From NCBI GenBank assembly GCA_019022495.1, contig JAFEKR010000055.1, positions 1 through 64,000 on the forward strand: 64,000 nucleotides of DNA. Direction: 5' to 3'. Both the position numbers and the translations under genes were made by a program. How positions within the stretch are numbered: position 1 is the stretch's first letter; every line of letters begins with the position of its first letter. Below the pieces are notes generated by a model. It was not told where the DNA came from. It ran no database searches and saw only the letters and a list, made by a program, of their open reading frames with translations. Positions 23,108-34,089 of this stretch are shown here, piece after piece. Source of the DNA: Epichloe hybrida. Lineage: Eukaryota > Ascomycota > Sordariomycetes > Hypocreales > Clavicipitaceae.

Positions 23108-24541
23108 CTAACTATACCAGCCCCGTGCCCCTGGTGCAGAACGGTTTGCCTCCTGACGATGAGGTATCATCGGATTGGTGATGTTAAATACCTCAATGAT
23201 CTCCCGCCATGTCTGTTCATCCATGGACAGAATCGCCTGGTGTTTTGATGCGCCATGACGTTGGGTCCCGTCATCAGCTGGTTCTCTGTCGACGGGGGCT
23301 GTAACTGAGGGTCAGGATTCGCTCACAGATTAATGAAACGGATAAAGGGGGCACGCACCAAGAGCGGGAAGGTCGTGTTCGTCAAGTTCGATCTCGACTC
23401 TACCATCCCTGATGAGAAAACTAACATAGAACATGTTCTCCACCGTCTGTCCGAACGAGTCCGGGTTCACTACAAATCGCATCAAATCTATGCCCCCAGT
23501 ACTTCGAAGTCCGTGCTGATGCATTAATCTTGTCTTTTCTTCGTCGGCCATGTCATCCTCTATCAAGTCAGCAACGACTTGTTGCGTTTCCGCTTGGATT
23601 GTGTGCAAGTGCTGCAAGATATTGGTACATATGGCAGTGAGATCATTCTCCTTCTTCGCCATGTCGTCGACATTGAGCACCTCAGGCCTTGTCTCCGTCA
23701 AATTGTTAGGTCGAAACGGGGCACTGCGCTTGATTACCCTGCGTGCTTTCTTTTCCACTGATAGTGGTCCCAGCAGAAACCCCGGAAGCGCTGGCCTCCG
23801 AACATGCGGTAAACACGCAAAGCGACCAAGATGTGGCCAGTTCATCATATCTCCTTCGTCGCCGACGTCATCATCATCCTCGTCCTCATTCCCTCTCCGT
23901 TGCGACACCGTCCTCCGGTGACGCTGCGTGCTTGACAGCTCCGGGGCATTGTCGTCGCTGATTCCCCCTCCATGTCGCATGTACGTTATGGCTTTCGAAA
24001 CGAACTCGTCGACATCAAGTCCTTGTGATAAGCTACCTTGGGCGAGACGCAAGGTTTTACGATACGAGAGGTCGGTTGTGCTGACAAGTAACCGTGAATC
24101 TATTGTCGCCTCCGTGGTTTGTTTCACCTTTTTGGAGAGCTCGTTTGCTTTTAAAATAGCCTCGTGCAAACCACGGGAGTCTGTTTGCAAGTATTCTTCA
24201 GAATTCTCATTGATGTCTTTTAATAAATTGCGCAGATCCTTCTGTAAATTTCGGCGCTCTTGCAAGGGTTGATCTGGATCATAGACATCGGAGAATTCGT
24301 CATCATCGCTGTTCTCATTGTCGTCCGGTCCTATCGTCCTCCTCCGGTTGTTTGACGGCTCGGAGGCGACTGTGTTGGTTCTTTTGCGCTTCGAGCCAGA
24401 CGCAATTCGAGCGTCGGGCTTTTGTCGCACGACTAGGCGATTTCGCGCAGACGATGGTGTTTGTGATGGTGATGGTGATGGTGATGGTGAACCAGTTTGA
24501 GACACTACATCCTCCGAACTGTCACGAACGCGGGTTGGCAT
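23108..24541 (-). CDS. nse4: SMC5-SMC6 complex kleisin subunit Nse4
   Basis: Two exons, 24541-23359 and 23298-23108, with a phase-1 intron (GCTCTTG|GTGCGT ... TTACAG|CC), giving 457 aa. The N terminus is Ser/Pro-rich with an SPSPSPSQ run encoded by a GAT-GGT-type repeat. The kleisin N-terminal helix region (RRNLQKDLRNLLKDINENSEEYLQT ... ILKANELSKKVKQTTEATIDSRLL) is followed by DVDEFVSKAITYM, an acidic linker, and the WPHLGRFACLPHVRRPALPGFLLGPLSVEKK segment. The C-terminal winged helix is very typical (VVNPDSFGQTVENMFYVSFLIRDG ... LSMDEQTWREIIEVFNITNPMIPHRQ). Nse4 bridges the Smc5 and Smc6 heads and acts in replication-fork stability and DNA repair. The starting ATG (MPTRVRDSSEDV) is the only upstream option. 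The intergenic space to the next gene is a 2-kb divergent region. Confidence 0.93.
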
Positions 24542-26603
24542 GGCAGTAAGCCACAGGCAAGGGCGCAGGAATCACTTGAAGGCAGAGGGTAAATCCTTTT
24601 GCGTCTTGACCTCTGCGTCGAACAATCGTCGTGTCGTTGAACGCGAAGTGGGCGGTTGTGGTGGTGCCGAAACTTTAGGAAGTCGCGTTGGGTGACGCGG
24701 TTTGTGCGGGCTTGCCAATTAAACGTCCACGTTTTGCCCCCTCCTTTGCTTTGTTGGCTGACGCACAATTTCGCCATCAGCAAACTGGGTATTTGGGCCA
24801 ATTCTTGACTCAACTGTGTTTGGGTCCTTTTTTTTCTTTTTTTCTTTTTTTTTTCTTTGGGTCCTTGTGTTGAGTAACTCAATGCTTCGTTACAGATGCA
24901 CAGCGTCTTCTTATTGTGGACAGCTTGATTCAGTCAAGTCAAGTACGAGGTCCATCCCGATTCACAAGCTGATGACCGACCCGCAGAAGTTGCCCAGAAA
25001 CACTCTTGGCGCACTCGAACAAGTGTTTGCAGTCGACGCAATCACCAAAGGAAGATCAGATGTCATGCCGTGCATGTTCAGCTTGGCAGCCTGGACTACT
25101 GACAGTATACTTGCAGTTGTCCCTTTGTCCACTTGCTGCGTTCCTGGCAAACATGCACTGAAGAGGAGGCACGAGGAGGGGGCCCTGCATGGGCAACACA
25201 CCGCAATACACGGCAACACGCCACTCTCGCAAAAGGTCAGGAGAAGAACAGGATTCTAAAACACAGCCATGAAGTGAGAAGAGGCCATCTCATCGCTAGC
25301 AAGCAACGGGCTCTGCACCTGAAAAGCACTCCGCGAGTCGATGCAAATAACGACACAAGGGCATAACGGACAAGACTTCTGAAGCCGCACTCGCGAGTCG
25401 CGACCTGTTTTTTGTTTATGTCACGGACCAACCAAGACCTCCAGTTTAGACTGGGTGACAAAGCTCATTGCGGCCCATCCAAAGAAAGACATCTCGATGA
25501 CATGCTGGACATGCTGCTTCCCAGCCGCATTGTAATTGTAGGAGCAGATGGGCGGCGTCAGCGCAAATAACCTCATGCAACAATGTTATCTAGTCCTGCA
25601 CGACAGCTTGCGAAGCTCCACACTGGAAAGGCACCAAGTCCGATTCGCCCACATCAATCGCCAGCACCTGCAGAGTTTCCGCGGATTGCGTACATATGAC
25701 AAAGGCTCCTGCGGCGCTCTCACTATCTTGCTTTATCACGGACCGGGCTCTCCTTTTAACTTATTACGCACTATATGTATGCACTATGCACGGTGCGCTG
25801 TGCGCTGTGGTACACACTGTATGTCGCGGAGCCTGGGACAGCTTCCGAGACGAAAAAAAGCCTGGTCAGCTTGTTGACAAGGCGCTATTCGGCATAGTCC
25901 CTCCTGTATTACGGATTACGGACGTAGTCCCTACTGTATTTGATTGTATCAGCATGACTTGACTTCTGCTCCGCACGAGATCCGTAATAAACCCCGCCAT
26001 CGATGTGCCAAGATGGTCTGAGTCCAGTACCCCGCCATGCCCGCCATGTCAGGAGAAGGACCATTGACGAGTTCTTGTCGTCACGTCACGAGAGGCCTTT
26101 GGAACGGAACGGAACATTGTGCGCATTTGATCTGCCATGCCGGTGCCACCCTAGTGAAGCAAGGCTACGGCCACGGGTATCAAGGTTGGGCCTACTTGCC
26201 ATTAAGCCCGTGTCATGCATGTAATAAGCTCCGTCTGTCTGTCTGCCTTTCCATGGCGGTCATCGTACATAAACAGCCCCAAGCCTCTCTCCCATGTGAC
26301 GCTCGAGTGTCATCTTCTCTATACACGCGGTTCCTACACACTCTCCTGGCAGTCGACTCCTCCTCCTACGTCCTCCGCCATCGATTGAAATCGATTTTTG
26401 TTGATAATCCCAACCGTGCTGTTCGTGCTACTACTCCAAGCCGGCCCTCACATCCAGGCTTGTCAACAAACAAGTCGCGCCGAGATTTTCCTCAGTTTTA
26501 CACGAATTGCTCATTCCATGGTTGTTGGAACTGCTGCGTCAACGAATAGTTCAGAGCATCTGGTCCTAGAGAGCATATCAATATCCATATCCAGTAGCCC
26601 GAA
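24542..26603. other. Long divergent intergenic region
   Basis: About 2.06 kb between nse4 (-) and the 241-aa hypothetical (+). T-rich tracts occur near 24828-24858. Near-duplicate GGAGTAC/ACGGATTACGGA-type motifs lie at about 25905-25945. ORFs are short and overlapping; none resembles a known protein. The T/C-rich stretch at 26280-26450 is probably the promoter of the downstream gene. Confidence 0.45.
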
Positions 26604-27492
26604 ATGACTGGGTCTGTTTTAGCACCGCGGTACAGCACAGAGGACTTTGAGACAGCCTCTATTCGCTCTGCTGCTCCTTCATATAGTGAGTGATCCTCTG
26701 CCACCTCTGCCAATTGTCGTCTTGTTCCCTCGTATCATTGCTGACAACGTCCAAGTCTCCGACGTCCCGTCGTACCACACCCTCCCCTACAACCACAACG
26801 AGGTCATCCCGCCTTATAGCCCTCCAGCGCCTCGAGCTGCCACCCTGGTGACGAGTAGTGCTTCTGCTTCTGCCCCGTTGTTTGCTCCCGGCCGTCAGCG
26901 AGCCACTACATCTCGGCAGCAAACCATCGGCCTGCCCCCTCTGCCGCCAGCTCCAACCCAGACATCCATATCGAGGCAGAGCTTCCATCTACCGACATGG
27001 TCTGCCAGCAACGCGCCCGCAGCGCGCCATTACCGCAACGTTGCCGAGCGACGCATCACGTCCGGGAGATACACCGGATCGTCTGAGCCCATGGCCCGCC
27101 AGACCTCGAGCGACAGAATCCTGGAAACCCACTCGGACAACGAGCCCGAAACGCGACCACTGGAAGATCCATACCTCGTCGGAGAAGTGGCAGCAGCGCA
27201 GGCTCGTCGCGAAAGGCTGCTTCGCGAGACCGGGGAAGATATTCTGGTGCGAGAAGATAAGCAGTGGGACTGGCTCCTAGGTTCGTGCCGGCACATCTTT
27301 CAATCGATCTTCTGCCCTCTCTCCAATCACCACGACTGAAGGATTTGCTTCATGTTTGACTGACTGTCCGCAGCACAAATGAGGAGTTGGGACGAGCGTG
27401 AGAGAAGCTGGGCTCGATACCGCCGCGACCTGGAGAGTACCCAAAGAAAGAAGCTTCTTCGCAGAATCGGCGGCCGGCTGCTGCCAACATAG
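26604..27492 (+). CDS. Conserved hypothetical protein, 241 aa
   Basis: Three exons fit: 26604-26685, 26756-27280, 27374-27492, both introns phase 1. The product reads MTGSVLAPRYSTEDFETASIRSAAPSY..., then a tyrosine- and proline-rich stretch (SDVPSYHTLPYNHNEVIPPYSPP), a disordered Ser/Pro region, and a charged C-terminal part (ARRERLLRETGEDILVREDKQWDWLLAQMRSWDERERSWARYRRDLES, about residues 180-230) likely to be helical. The PSY and PPY motifs resemble docking sites of WW-domain ubiquitin ligases, an inference only. No catalytic domain was seen. The reading frame is consistent across both joins (donor GTGAGT; donor GTTCGT; acceptors CCAAG and CCGCAG), which supports a real gene. Short introns in a short gene match neighbouring genes. 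Confidence 0.68.
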
Positions 27493-28175
27493 GAGGACGT
27501 CCCAAGGATACCGGGTGTTTGATATCATGGTTCACATGCATCACCACCTTCAACTGATTTGGGGGGGGGGGGGCATCAGTCACCGACTTTTCGCGACATG
27601 TCTTATGAATCCATGATGCATCTTCGGCGCAGTTGACTATATTTGTTTTGTCATTTCGTCCTTTTCTTCTTCATCCCTGCTGGGCCATTACGGTTTGCCG
27701 GGTTGCATTCTTCATTGGGGGAGGTCACATTGCCGCCTGTGATGCTCATCAAGGTTAATAAAATCTGGCATCAGCGTTAGTGCAATCAAAAGCAATTCTT
27801 ACAGTTGTGAATTGCAAATGCCTCTGGCGATGTTAGCTGGGCGAGTATTTGAATGTATAATTGTCACGATACATTGACATCGTAATTGCGACGTAATATA
27901 TTAGTACAAAGTTACATCTCACATGAACGGCACGGGCAATATCTCCAACGAGACGCAGACATAATTTCAACTTGACGAAAGGCTTTGCTTTCCGTCTCTA
28001 CCTCACAATGTAAATATACACGGTCCCAAAACGCCTTGCCCAATGCAGCTAGTAAGACATTGCTTGCGTTGCTTGCCAACGGCATGCCCTCTTTTCATGT
28101 GTTTTGTCGTGCGAATACAGTCGACCTTTAAAAGGCTCGCATAGGAGTAGTGTGACAACGATGGCAAGTCTGATG
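27493..28175. other. Convergent intergenic region
   Basis: AT-richer sequence with a G-run of 12 at about 27560-27571, holding the 3' UTRs of the hypothetical gene (+) and the V-ATPase gene (-). No gene was recognised. Confidence 0.45.
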
Positions 28176-28498
28176 TCAACCCTTGCTTCGGGAGTTGAGC
28201 AGCAGGGCCACAATCAAGCTGTTTTAACGTTAGCCATCATCACGGCGTAGATTGGATGCGGTTACTCTGTGCGTAAAACATACCCATAAAGACCAAGGAC
28301 TTCTCCAAAGATGAGAATCAAGACCATGCCAACGAAGATCCTCGATTGTTCCATGTATGCGCGAACGCCCTTGTCACCGACGATGCCGATGCAGTATCCA
28401 GCAGCGAGACCGGTCATACCGACAGAGAGGCCGCAGGCGAGGTGCAAAAAGCCACTGGGAGCAAGATAATTAGAATCGAGTTCAACATGTTGCCATCG

Positions 28499-28530
<32 letters not shown>

Positions 28531-29058
28531 GAGAGAGAGAGAGTGTGGTTGAACACGAACGAGAACAGCGCGTAGCTCTGTGACGCGGATGGTGGATTAA
28601 GGTCCTGCGCGATGAGGACGGATATGACGAGGGAGTAGACGGCGATGATACCGGACATGACGACGGGGATCAGGCACTACTCATATGACGTTTCTTTAGT
28701 ATTCCATGCAAGTTGCATGCAAGTTGCACACAGAGCGGAGGATTCCAACCTTCATGATAAGATCGGGACGGAACGTTCCCACGCCAGCAATACCTATGCC
28801 GGACTTTGCAGTGCCGTACGCAGCTCCGATGGCTATGTTTGAGAACCATTGTAAGAATTGACGCTGTATTTGAGGAACAGAGAGAGACAGAGAGGGGGCA
28901 CCATCTTACATCCGAAGATCATGGCGGCTGCGATGCCAGCCTAGAGTTGAGATGTCGCATTAGCAAGGGCGGCTTCATGGCATGACAGGAAAGAAGGTGC
29001 GAGAGATGCTCACCATGCCGAAGAAGGGGGCAAACTTGGGAGCGAAGTCTGACTCCAT
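28176..29058 (-). CDS. vma3: V-type proton ATPase subunit c (proteolipid)
   Basis: Six small exons on the minus strand: 29058-29014, 28940-28910, 28832-28750, 28676-28561, 28454-28284, 28218-28176; all phases agree and the protein is 162 aa, the normal length. It has four transmembrane helices: [16 protein letters not shown]..., [48 protein letters not shown] and [26 protein letters not shown]. The proton-carrying Glu sits in the fourth helix (about residue 143, [10 protein letters not shown]), and the [22 protein letters not shown] loop is characteristic. It forms the c-ring of the vacuolar ATPase rotor. The symbol assumes the Vma3 paralogue rather than Vma11; sequence alone leaves some doubt. 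Intron 4 carries a 28-nt T-run and a GA microsatellite, which could affect splicing or assembly accuracy. Confidence 0.93.
28503..28544. repeat. T28 homopolymer plus GA microsatellite inside an intron
   Basis: A run of 28 T followed by about seven GA units lies in intron 4 of the V-ATPase subunit c gene, shortly before the acceptor of exon 5 on the plus-strand reading. Confidence 0.9.
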
Positions 29059-29589
29059 GATTGGGGGGAGCAGTGTTGCGATGCTGATTCGGTGGATGAG
29101 GGCGATGAATGGCGTCGTGGAGGAACTCCTACGTCGTGTTATCGCACGGCATCACGGTCACGGTTCGGTTTGGATGGACATGCAGCTCTCTCCTTCCCAG
29201 GCTTTGGCGTCATGGGGACTTGCGTGAGTGAGCGGCGTGACCTGGCACGTGATTTGTCGAAGTGGCTACCCGTGTGGAGCGGCTCTCGTCGGCCCAGACA
29301 AGCTCAGTGACGGCCTTTCATCATGCCGGGATGGAAGAAGAGCATTGGGAAAAGAACGGCATGTACGGATTATGTAGGGGCATTGTTGTTTGTTTCAAGA
29401 TCCCGCTCGACCGGCCCCTGTTCACGGTGTACCTGGGCATGTATGTGTTCTTGGTACCACAAGGCTATTCCGAGTGCTGGTGGGCGAGTTCGGAAAACAC
29501 CACCTTGGGGGCCGCGAGATTTGAATTGCTATTGCATTGCAATACGTATGCGTCCATTTCCTAGTGTACTTAACCCAGTCGACAGCCCT
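29059..29589. other. Spacer at the left edge of the accessory island
   Basis: Promoter side of the V-ATPase gene. Plus-strand ORFs overlap in different frames and resemble nothing known. From about 29570 the sequence changes into the ankyrin relic. Confidence 0.4.
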
Positions 29590-30450
29590 TTTCGACCGAT
29601 TTCACCTTCCCTCACCACAGCCGCCGTCCATGGCCAGGCTGCCGTTGTTGACTATCTCCTAGACTGCCAGGACTCTGGTCTCTTCAATTCACAGAAACGG
29701 AGCTAATTTGGGCCTCGGGGAGATGGCAGATTCACTCAGAAGACACACTGTTGGCAAGGGTCAACTTTCCCCAGGAAATACTGCTTGAGGCTCTTTACAA
29801 GGCGGCCAGCTTCAAGTTTAGTCTCGTTGAAGAAGGGGGGGGGGGCCTTGGTGTACAGTATTGCGTCATGGACTTCCTGCACCAGAGCCAACTAATTGCG
29901 CCATTAGTTGAAATTGGTGTGGATGTGAATGAGAGTCTCCCGTCACAAGAGCATCTTACCATCCGCGCCGCAAGCGCGATCAACTTGGGAGGAGCGTTGA
30001 GCACTCTCCTCGAACAGGATGTAGATGCCAATGCTTACGCAGCCGCTAGTGCCGAGGAGAATCCTCGCGTGTCCCATCAATTCTTTCCCTGTGTTCGGTG
30101 GGAAACAGCGCTGCATCAGTCTGGCTCGCCTGTCCAGATCCGAACGTGCTCTCCACGAGACAGGCATTCGTCTCTTGCTGAAGCACGGCTCATCTCCTCT
30201 CCAAAGATTTACGCGCTGCACTGTGCTGCGATGGGCTAGAATCTGCGCATGTTTCGTCTGTACCTGTCTGCTTGCGACCAGGATGACGATTGAAACGCGG
30301 CTCTGCTGATTGAAAATGATCACGGCGAAACCCTCCTACACTGGGCCGCCGGAGGTAAGCTAGACATACTAGAGTATCTTTTGGACCTCGATATCTTAGA
30401 CGTCAATGTTGTCTCGGCCAATTTGAACACATATGCAAGATACTGTCAAC
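29590..30450 (+). pseudogene. Ankyrin-repeat protein relic
   Basis: Scattered over three frames are ankyrin-like pieces: LTTAAVHGQAAVVDYLLDC near 29610-29670, LIAPLVEIGVDVNE and GGALSTLLEQDVDANAY (29870-30050), RALHETGIRLLLKHGSSPL (about 30140-30200), ALHCAAMG (30210-30240) and ENDHGETLLHWAAGGKLDILEYLLDLDI (30310-30400). They run in the order expected of tandem repeats, but frameshifts and stops separate them. No single start or splice arrangement restores one frame that I can find. I read it as a decayed ankyrin-repeat gene, a family that is expanded and quickly turned over in filamentous fungi. Its position at the border of a repeat-rich island supports this. A multi-exon gene with unusual splicing cannot be fully excluded. 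Confidence 0.68.
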
Positions 30451-31369
30451 ATTTCACGCCGTGATCCCATCAAACCCCGAATTCAGTGTGCCTCGTCATA
30501 AGACCGGTCAGATCAACACAATCCCATGCCATCTCAAAATAAGGTGACTTTCAGCATTGAGCGGCCGCAAGTCCCATCGGCTGGGAGGGAAATTCCAAGT
30601 CCTCGCTCGTGACCTTAACTTGCAGACAGACAGCACTAAAAAAAACATCTTAATGTGTGTAGGCAGTGGTCCGCAGTATTGGAGCCTGCTGGTGCTTTAT
30701 ATCTCACAATTACTGAACAACTCTCTTGCAGGAAATCTACTGTCGATTTGACTACATTATAAACTGTCAACCTGATGTTCTCCATGGCTGGTTCCGTCAC
30801 AATATGGACCTCCTCCACCTCAGTATATAGCAACTTCCACGACCAGTCTTAAGCTCCCTGGGTCATCCACAGGACTTCCCATCCACAGCGCCGAGACTCC
30901 AGTTTAGGCTCGCTTGCACGACAGCAAACAAAATGTGCGCCGCTAACTGATCACAAGGCGACATTTGGTTGCTAAGTCTAGTCACTATGTTACCAATGGT
31001 GAAGATTAGGGTATCACGTGCGTACGCACATAATACCCTTGACAGGCATCACGTTGAGTTCCTTGACACAATGCCACCAAATTACAATTGAAACCGTACC
31101 AGAGTTGAATTTGAGTGTACTCGTACGCCTGCCTGACTTAATCGTCAGTGGATTTATTGATTCGTTCCTCGTAGAGTGTATGCCCTTTGTAATTCCAATC
31201 CTCGTCATGGTAGATGTGAACCGCTTGAGCCCTATCTAGCTCGGTTTGAGTATCGGTTGACAGCAATACTGTAACGTGTGGGATAGGATCTGAACGGCTT
31301 GTATGTGATGGATTCCTGCAGTCGTATCAATAGCTGCGCATAAAACGTTGGCAACAACGCAGGGACATC
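30451..31369. other. Intergenic, no recognised gene
   Basis: About 920 bp of AT-richer sequence within the accessory island. Short ORFs are present on both strands (for example 31018-31239 +) without family resemblance. Confidence 0.4.
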
Positions 31370-31510
31370 TTACTTCAACCTTGCCTTAGTGAAGTGAGCA
31401 AGGTCCTGCTCTTGCGTGGCCCTTTCGATTAGATTGAGAGTCCTGTTTCTCAACGCCGAGTTTCTGATACGTTGCGTGAAGATGACTAGACCTCTGGGGA
31501 TGGGAGGCAT
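31370..31510 (-). CDS. Possible small ORF, 46 aa
   Basis: MPPIPRGLVIFTQRIRNSAL followed by a basic helix-like segment (RNRTLNLIERATQEQDLAHFTKARLK). A TATATTATTT stretch and a pyrimidine-rich leader sit upstream of the ATG. The frame is open for another 21 codons upstream. No known family. It may be a chance ORF or an exon of a decayed gene. Confidence 0.25.
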   Translation of the reverse strand: MPPIPRGLVIFTQRIRNSALRNRTLNLIERATQEQDLAHFTKARLK

Positions 31511-31964
31511 ACTGAGCTTATCCGTGCGATGAGAGACAAGAGGAAAGTAGAAATAATATAGAAGGTTTGCCAAGATAAATTCGCGAGTTGTGAGCGAGTG
31601 ATTTGTGATGGAAACGAATGCTGAATCTCGAGAGCCACTGGGTACTTATACACTCCAGCTCGCTGCTAAAGTCGTGCAAGCCTTGATCATCCTGCGCAAG
31701 TCGTTGCGGGCCAGCATACGGACGTCAGCGCCTGTAAGTGAAAATGGTAGCATTCAGGTTCAGTCATAATTCTAGTGCTGTTTCAATAACCGCCGTGTAC
31801 ATGTGAGGAGGCTATCTAGTGAACAGGGGATACCTAACCGCCAGTCGGATGCATCGCGCGAAATTTCACCGTCCCCATTACCCGCAGAGGGCGCGTACCT
31901 TGAGTGCTCCAACACTCAATTCCAAAAATAGATGTGATTTCCGAAAAAGGTCTCGCATTCCAGC
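31511..31964. other. Intergenic, no recognised gene
   Basis: About 450 bp between the small ORF and the repeat element. It shows a promoter-like TACTTATAC stretch at about 31642 and no coding signal. Confidence 0.35.
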
Positions 31965-32412
31965 TTAAGGCTAGGTTACTGGGTCACTAAACGCGCATAT
32001 CGCGTTTTTTGAATGCGCATATCGCGTTAGTCCAAATCCGGAAGGACAGTCCCCACACCTAATTCCAGTGTGGCTCGCGTCCGTTGATTTTTACTGTTAA
32101 CTAACGTGACTATTTGTGCAATATTTGCGGTTGTATAAAATAGCTATATATTAGGGAATAATATAATAAAGGGCATTTTACAAGAGCGTTATTACATTGC
32201 GTTATAAGGCCTTATAATAATAGAAAGGGATAAAGGAATTTTACAGAAGAGGTTACAAGCGTTATAAGCGTTATAAGCGTTATAAGCGTTACAAGCGTTA
32301 CAGTAAGCTGCCTGCATTTGCCACTAAAAAGAACTTGTATATTTGGCGGGGGAATTAGTGTAAAGGTACTTCTTCTGTTTTGGGACTAACGCGATATGCG
32401 CGTTTAGTTGCC
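31965..32412. mobile_element. Non-coding repeat element with inverted termini (MITE-like)
   Basis: The left end has actaaacgcgcatatcgcg (about 31986-32004) and the right end has the inverse, cgcgatatgcgcgtttagt (about 32391-32409). The interior is AT-rich with a 9-bp tandem repeat (gttataagc) at about 32254-32303 and no ORF. The left-end sequence recurs immediately outside the right end (32410-32512), suggesting nested or tandem copies. I cannot assign a transposon superfamily. Confidence 0.62.
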
Positions 32413-32512
32413 CTAGGTTACTGAACGCGCATATCGCGTTTTTTAAATGCGCATATATTGCGTTAGTCCTAATCCAGAAGGACAGTCCCTATACCTAATT
32501 TTAGTCCCAAGG
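32405..32512 (+). repeat. Second, mutated copy of the element's left end
   Basis: This stretch parallels 31970-32080 in the same orientation (aggttactg, acgcgcatatcgcgtttttt, aggacagtcc, acctaatt). Differences are mostly C-to-T and G-to-A (ccccacacct versus ccctatacct; attccag versus attttag; tgaatg versus taaatg), the pattern of repeat-induced point mutation. Confidence 0.75.
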
Positions 32513-32764
32513 CTCAGAACGATTGGGTGGGATTCGTTAGCGCCCAAGGTCAGTCACGTGCTCGTGCGCCCCGCGTGTGATAAAGGCAAGCGCCAGGCCA
32601 CGGAGTGCCACGACAAAAACAAAAAAGCGATCAAAACACCCCGACTCGCAGCAATCCTGATGTATGCACTCTTTTTGAGGCCGGCTTCCAACCCAGCTAG
32701 GATCCACTCGCTTGTTTCTCTTTGCTTCCGTCAACTCAATTCAATCCGCCGTTGTCACTCTCAG

Positions 32765-34089
32765 ATGCCAGCACAAACATACAATTGTGATGTTGATGCC
32801 GAGCCGCTACACCGCTATCAGCCAGGTGGTTACCATCCCCTTGCGTTGGGTGATTTCCTGAAGAACGGACGATACAAAATTCTCCACAAGCTGGGCTGGG
32901 GTAGCTATTCTACCACGTGGGCCGCAAGGGACCAGAAGTATGCCCATTCACAAGAGAGCGTAGGGAATGCCATTTTCTGATTCTGTGTAAGGCGCGGCCG
33001 CTACGTTGCAGTCAAGATTACGATATCTGAGCTTGAGGAAAGCGGCGAGCTCAAGATCCTGCGAGCGCTCTCTGCTCTATCCAGACATCATCCCGGGTGG
33101 TCTCATGTGAATCAAATGTTGGACCATTTCACTCTCGTTGGCCCTAATGGTTCCCACGATTGTCTGGTGCTAGAACTCGTAGGACCCAACGTCGCAGACG
33201 TTGTTGAAGCACACTGTCAAGATAATAGACTCCCTGCCAAGCTTGCGAAACTGTTCGCTAAGCAGGTGCTGCAAGGACTCGACTTTCTTGCGGCCAACGA
33301 TATCGGGCATGGAGGTAAGGCCTTTACGCTTCAGGCGCGTCCGTATCATAGTAACTTAGCTTATAGATATACACACTCGAAATCTCGCTCTAGTTGCACC
33401 CAACCTGGATTATCTAGGCGAAAGAGACTTTATTGCCAAGCTGGGATCGCCCGAGACGGGCGTAGTGACGAGATCAGATGGTCAGCCTTTCGGAAACAAT
33501 GTACCAACTCAGATTGTTCGACCCGCATTCTTCCGGAGAGACATTCTACTGTCTTGTCCATCAGTCAAAATCATTGACTTCGGGGAAGCTTTCTTCAGCG
33601 ACAATGCGCCAAGTACGCTGCATACCCCATTGCCTGTACGAGCACCAGAAATTGTTTTTGGGGATCGACTGGATCGTCGAGTAGATCTATGGAGTGCCGG
33701 CTGCCTGGTAAGCACCCATGGAATCGTGATCGAAGTGATAAACCTAACAGACATAGATTTTTGAGCTCGTAACCGGGCAACCTCCCTTCGACGTCGTTAT
33801 GATGACTCCCTCAATTCTTATCGAACAAATGATTGAGCTTACCGATGACGAGCTACCATCAAGGTGGCAGGCCAAATGGCAATCAATGCAGAGTAATACG
33901 CCGCAACGAGATGAGAATTGTACGCTTCAGAAATGGCTAGAAGAGGTTTATTTCGATAACGGCAAACAAGCAGAGTTCACGAAGGAAGAAATCGCGAGGA
34001 TATCCGAGTTGATTACGCGTATGTTGAAGTTCGAGCCGTCTCTTAGAGCCGCGCCAAGTGAAATTCTCGCCGAAGATTGGTTTCGATGA
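32765..34089 (+). CDS. SRPK-like serine/threonine protein kinase
   Basis: Four exons, 32765-32937, 32992-33314, 33367-33707, 33757-34089, with phases 2, 1 and 0 agreeing; the product is 389 aa. The N terminus LHRYQPGGYHPLALGDFL leads into a glycine loop (KLGWGSYSTTW) and the ATP-binding Lys in RYVAVKIT (about residue 66). The catalytic loop reads HGDIHTRN (about 164-171), and DFG is at about 236 (KIIDFGEAF). APEIVFGDRLDRRVDLWSAGCLIFELVTGQPPF gives the APE and DxWSxG motifs. YHPLxLGD and this loop are the signature of the fungal SRPK-like expansion (CMGC group). Classic SRPKs phosphorylate SR splicing factors, but these lineage-specific paralogues have unknown targets. All core residues are present, so it may be active. 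It lies about 250 bp from a repeat element within an island of pseudogenes. Confidence 0.88.
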
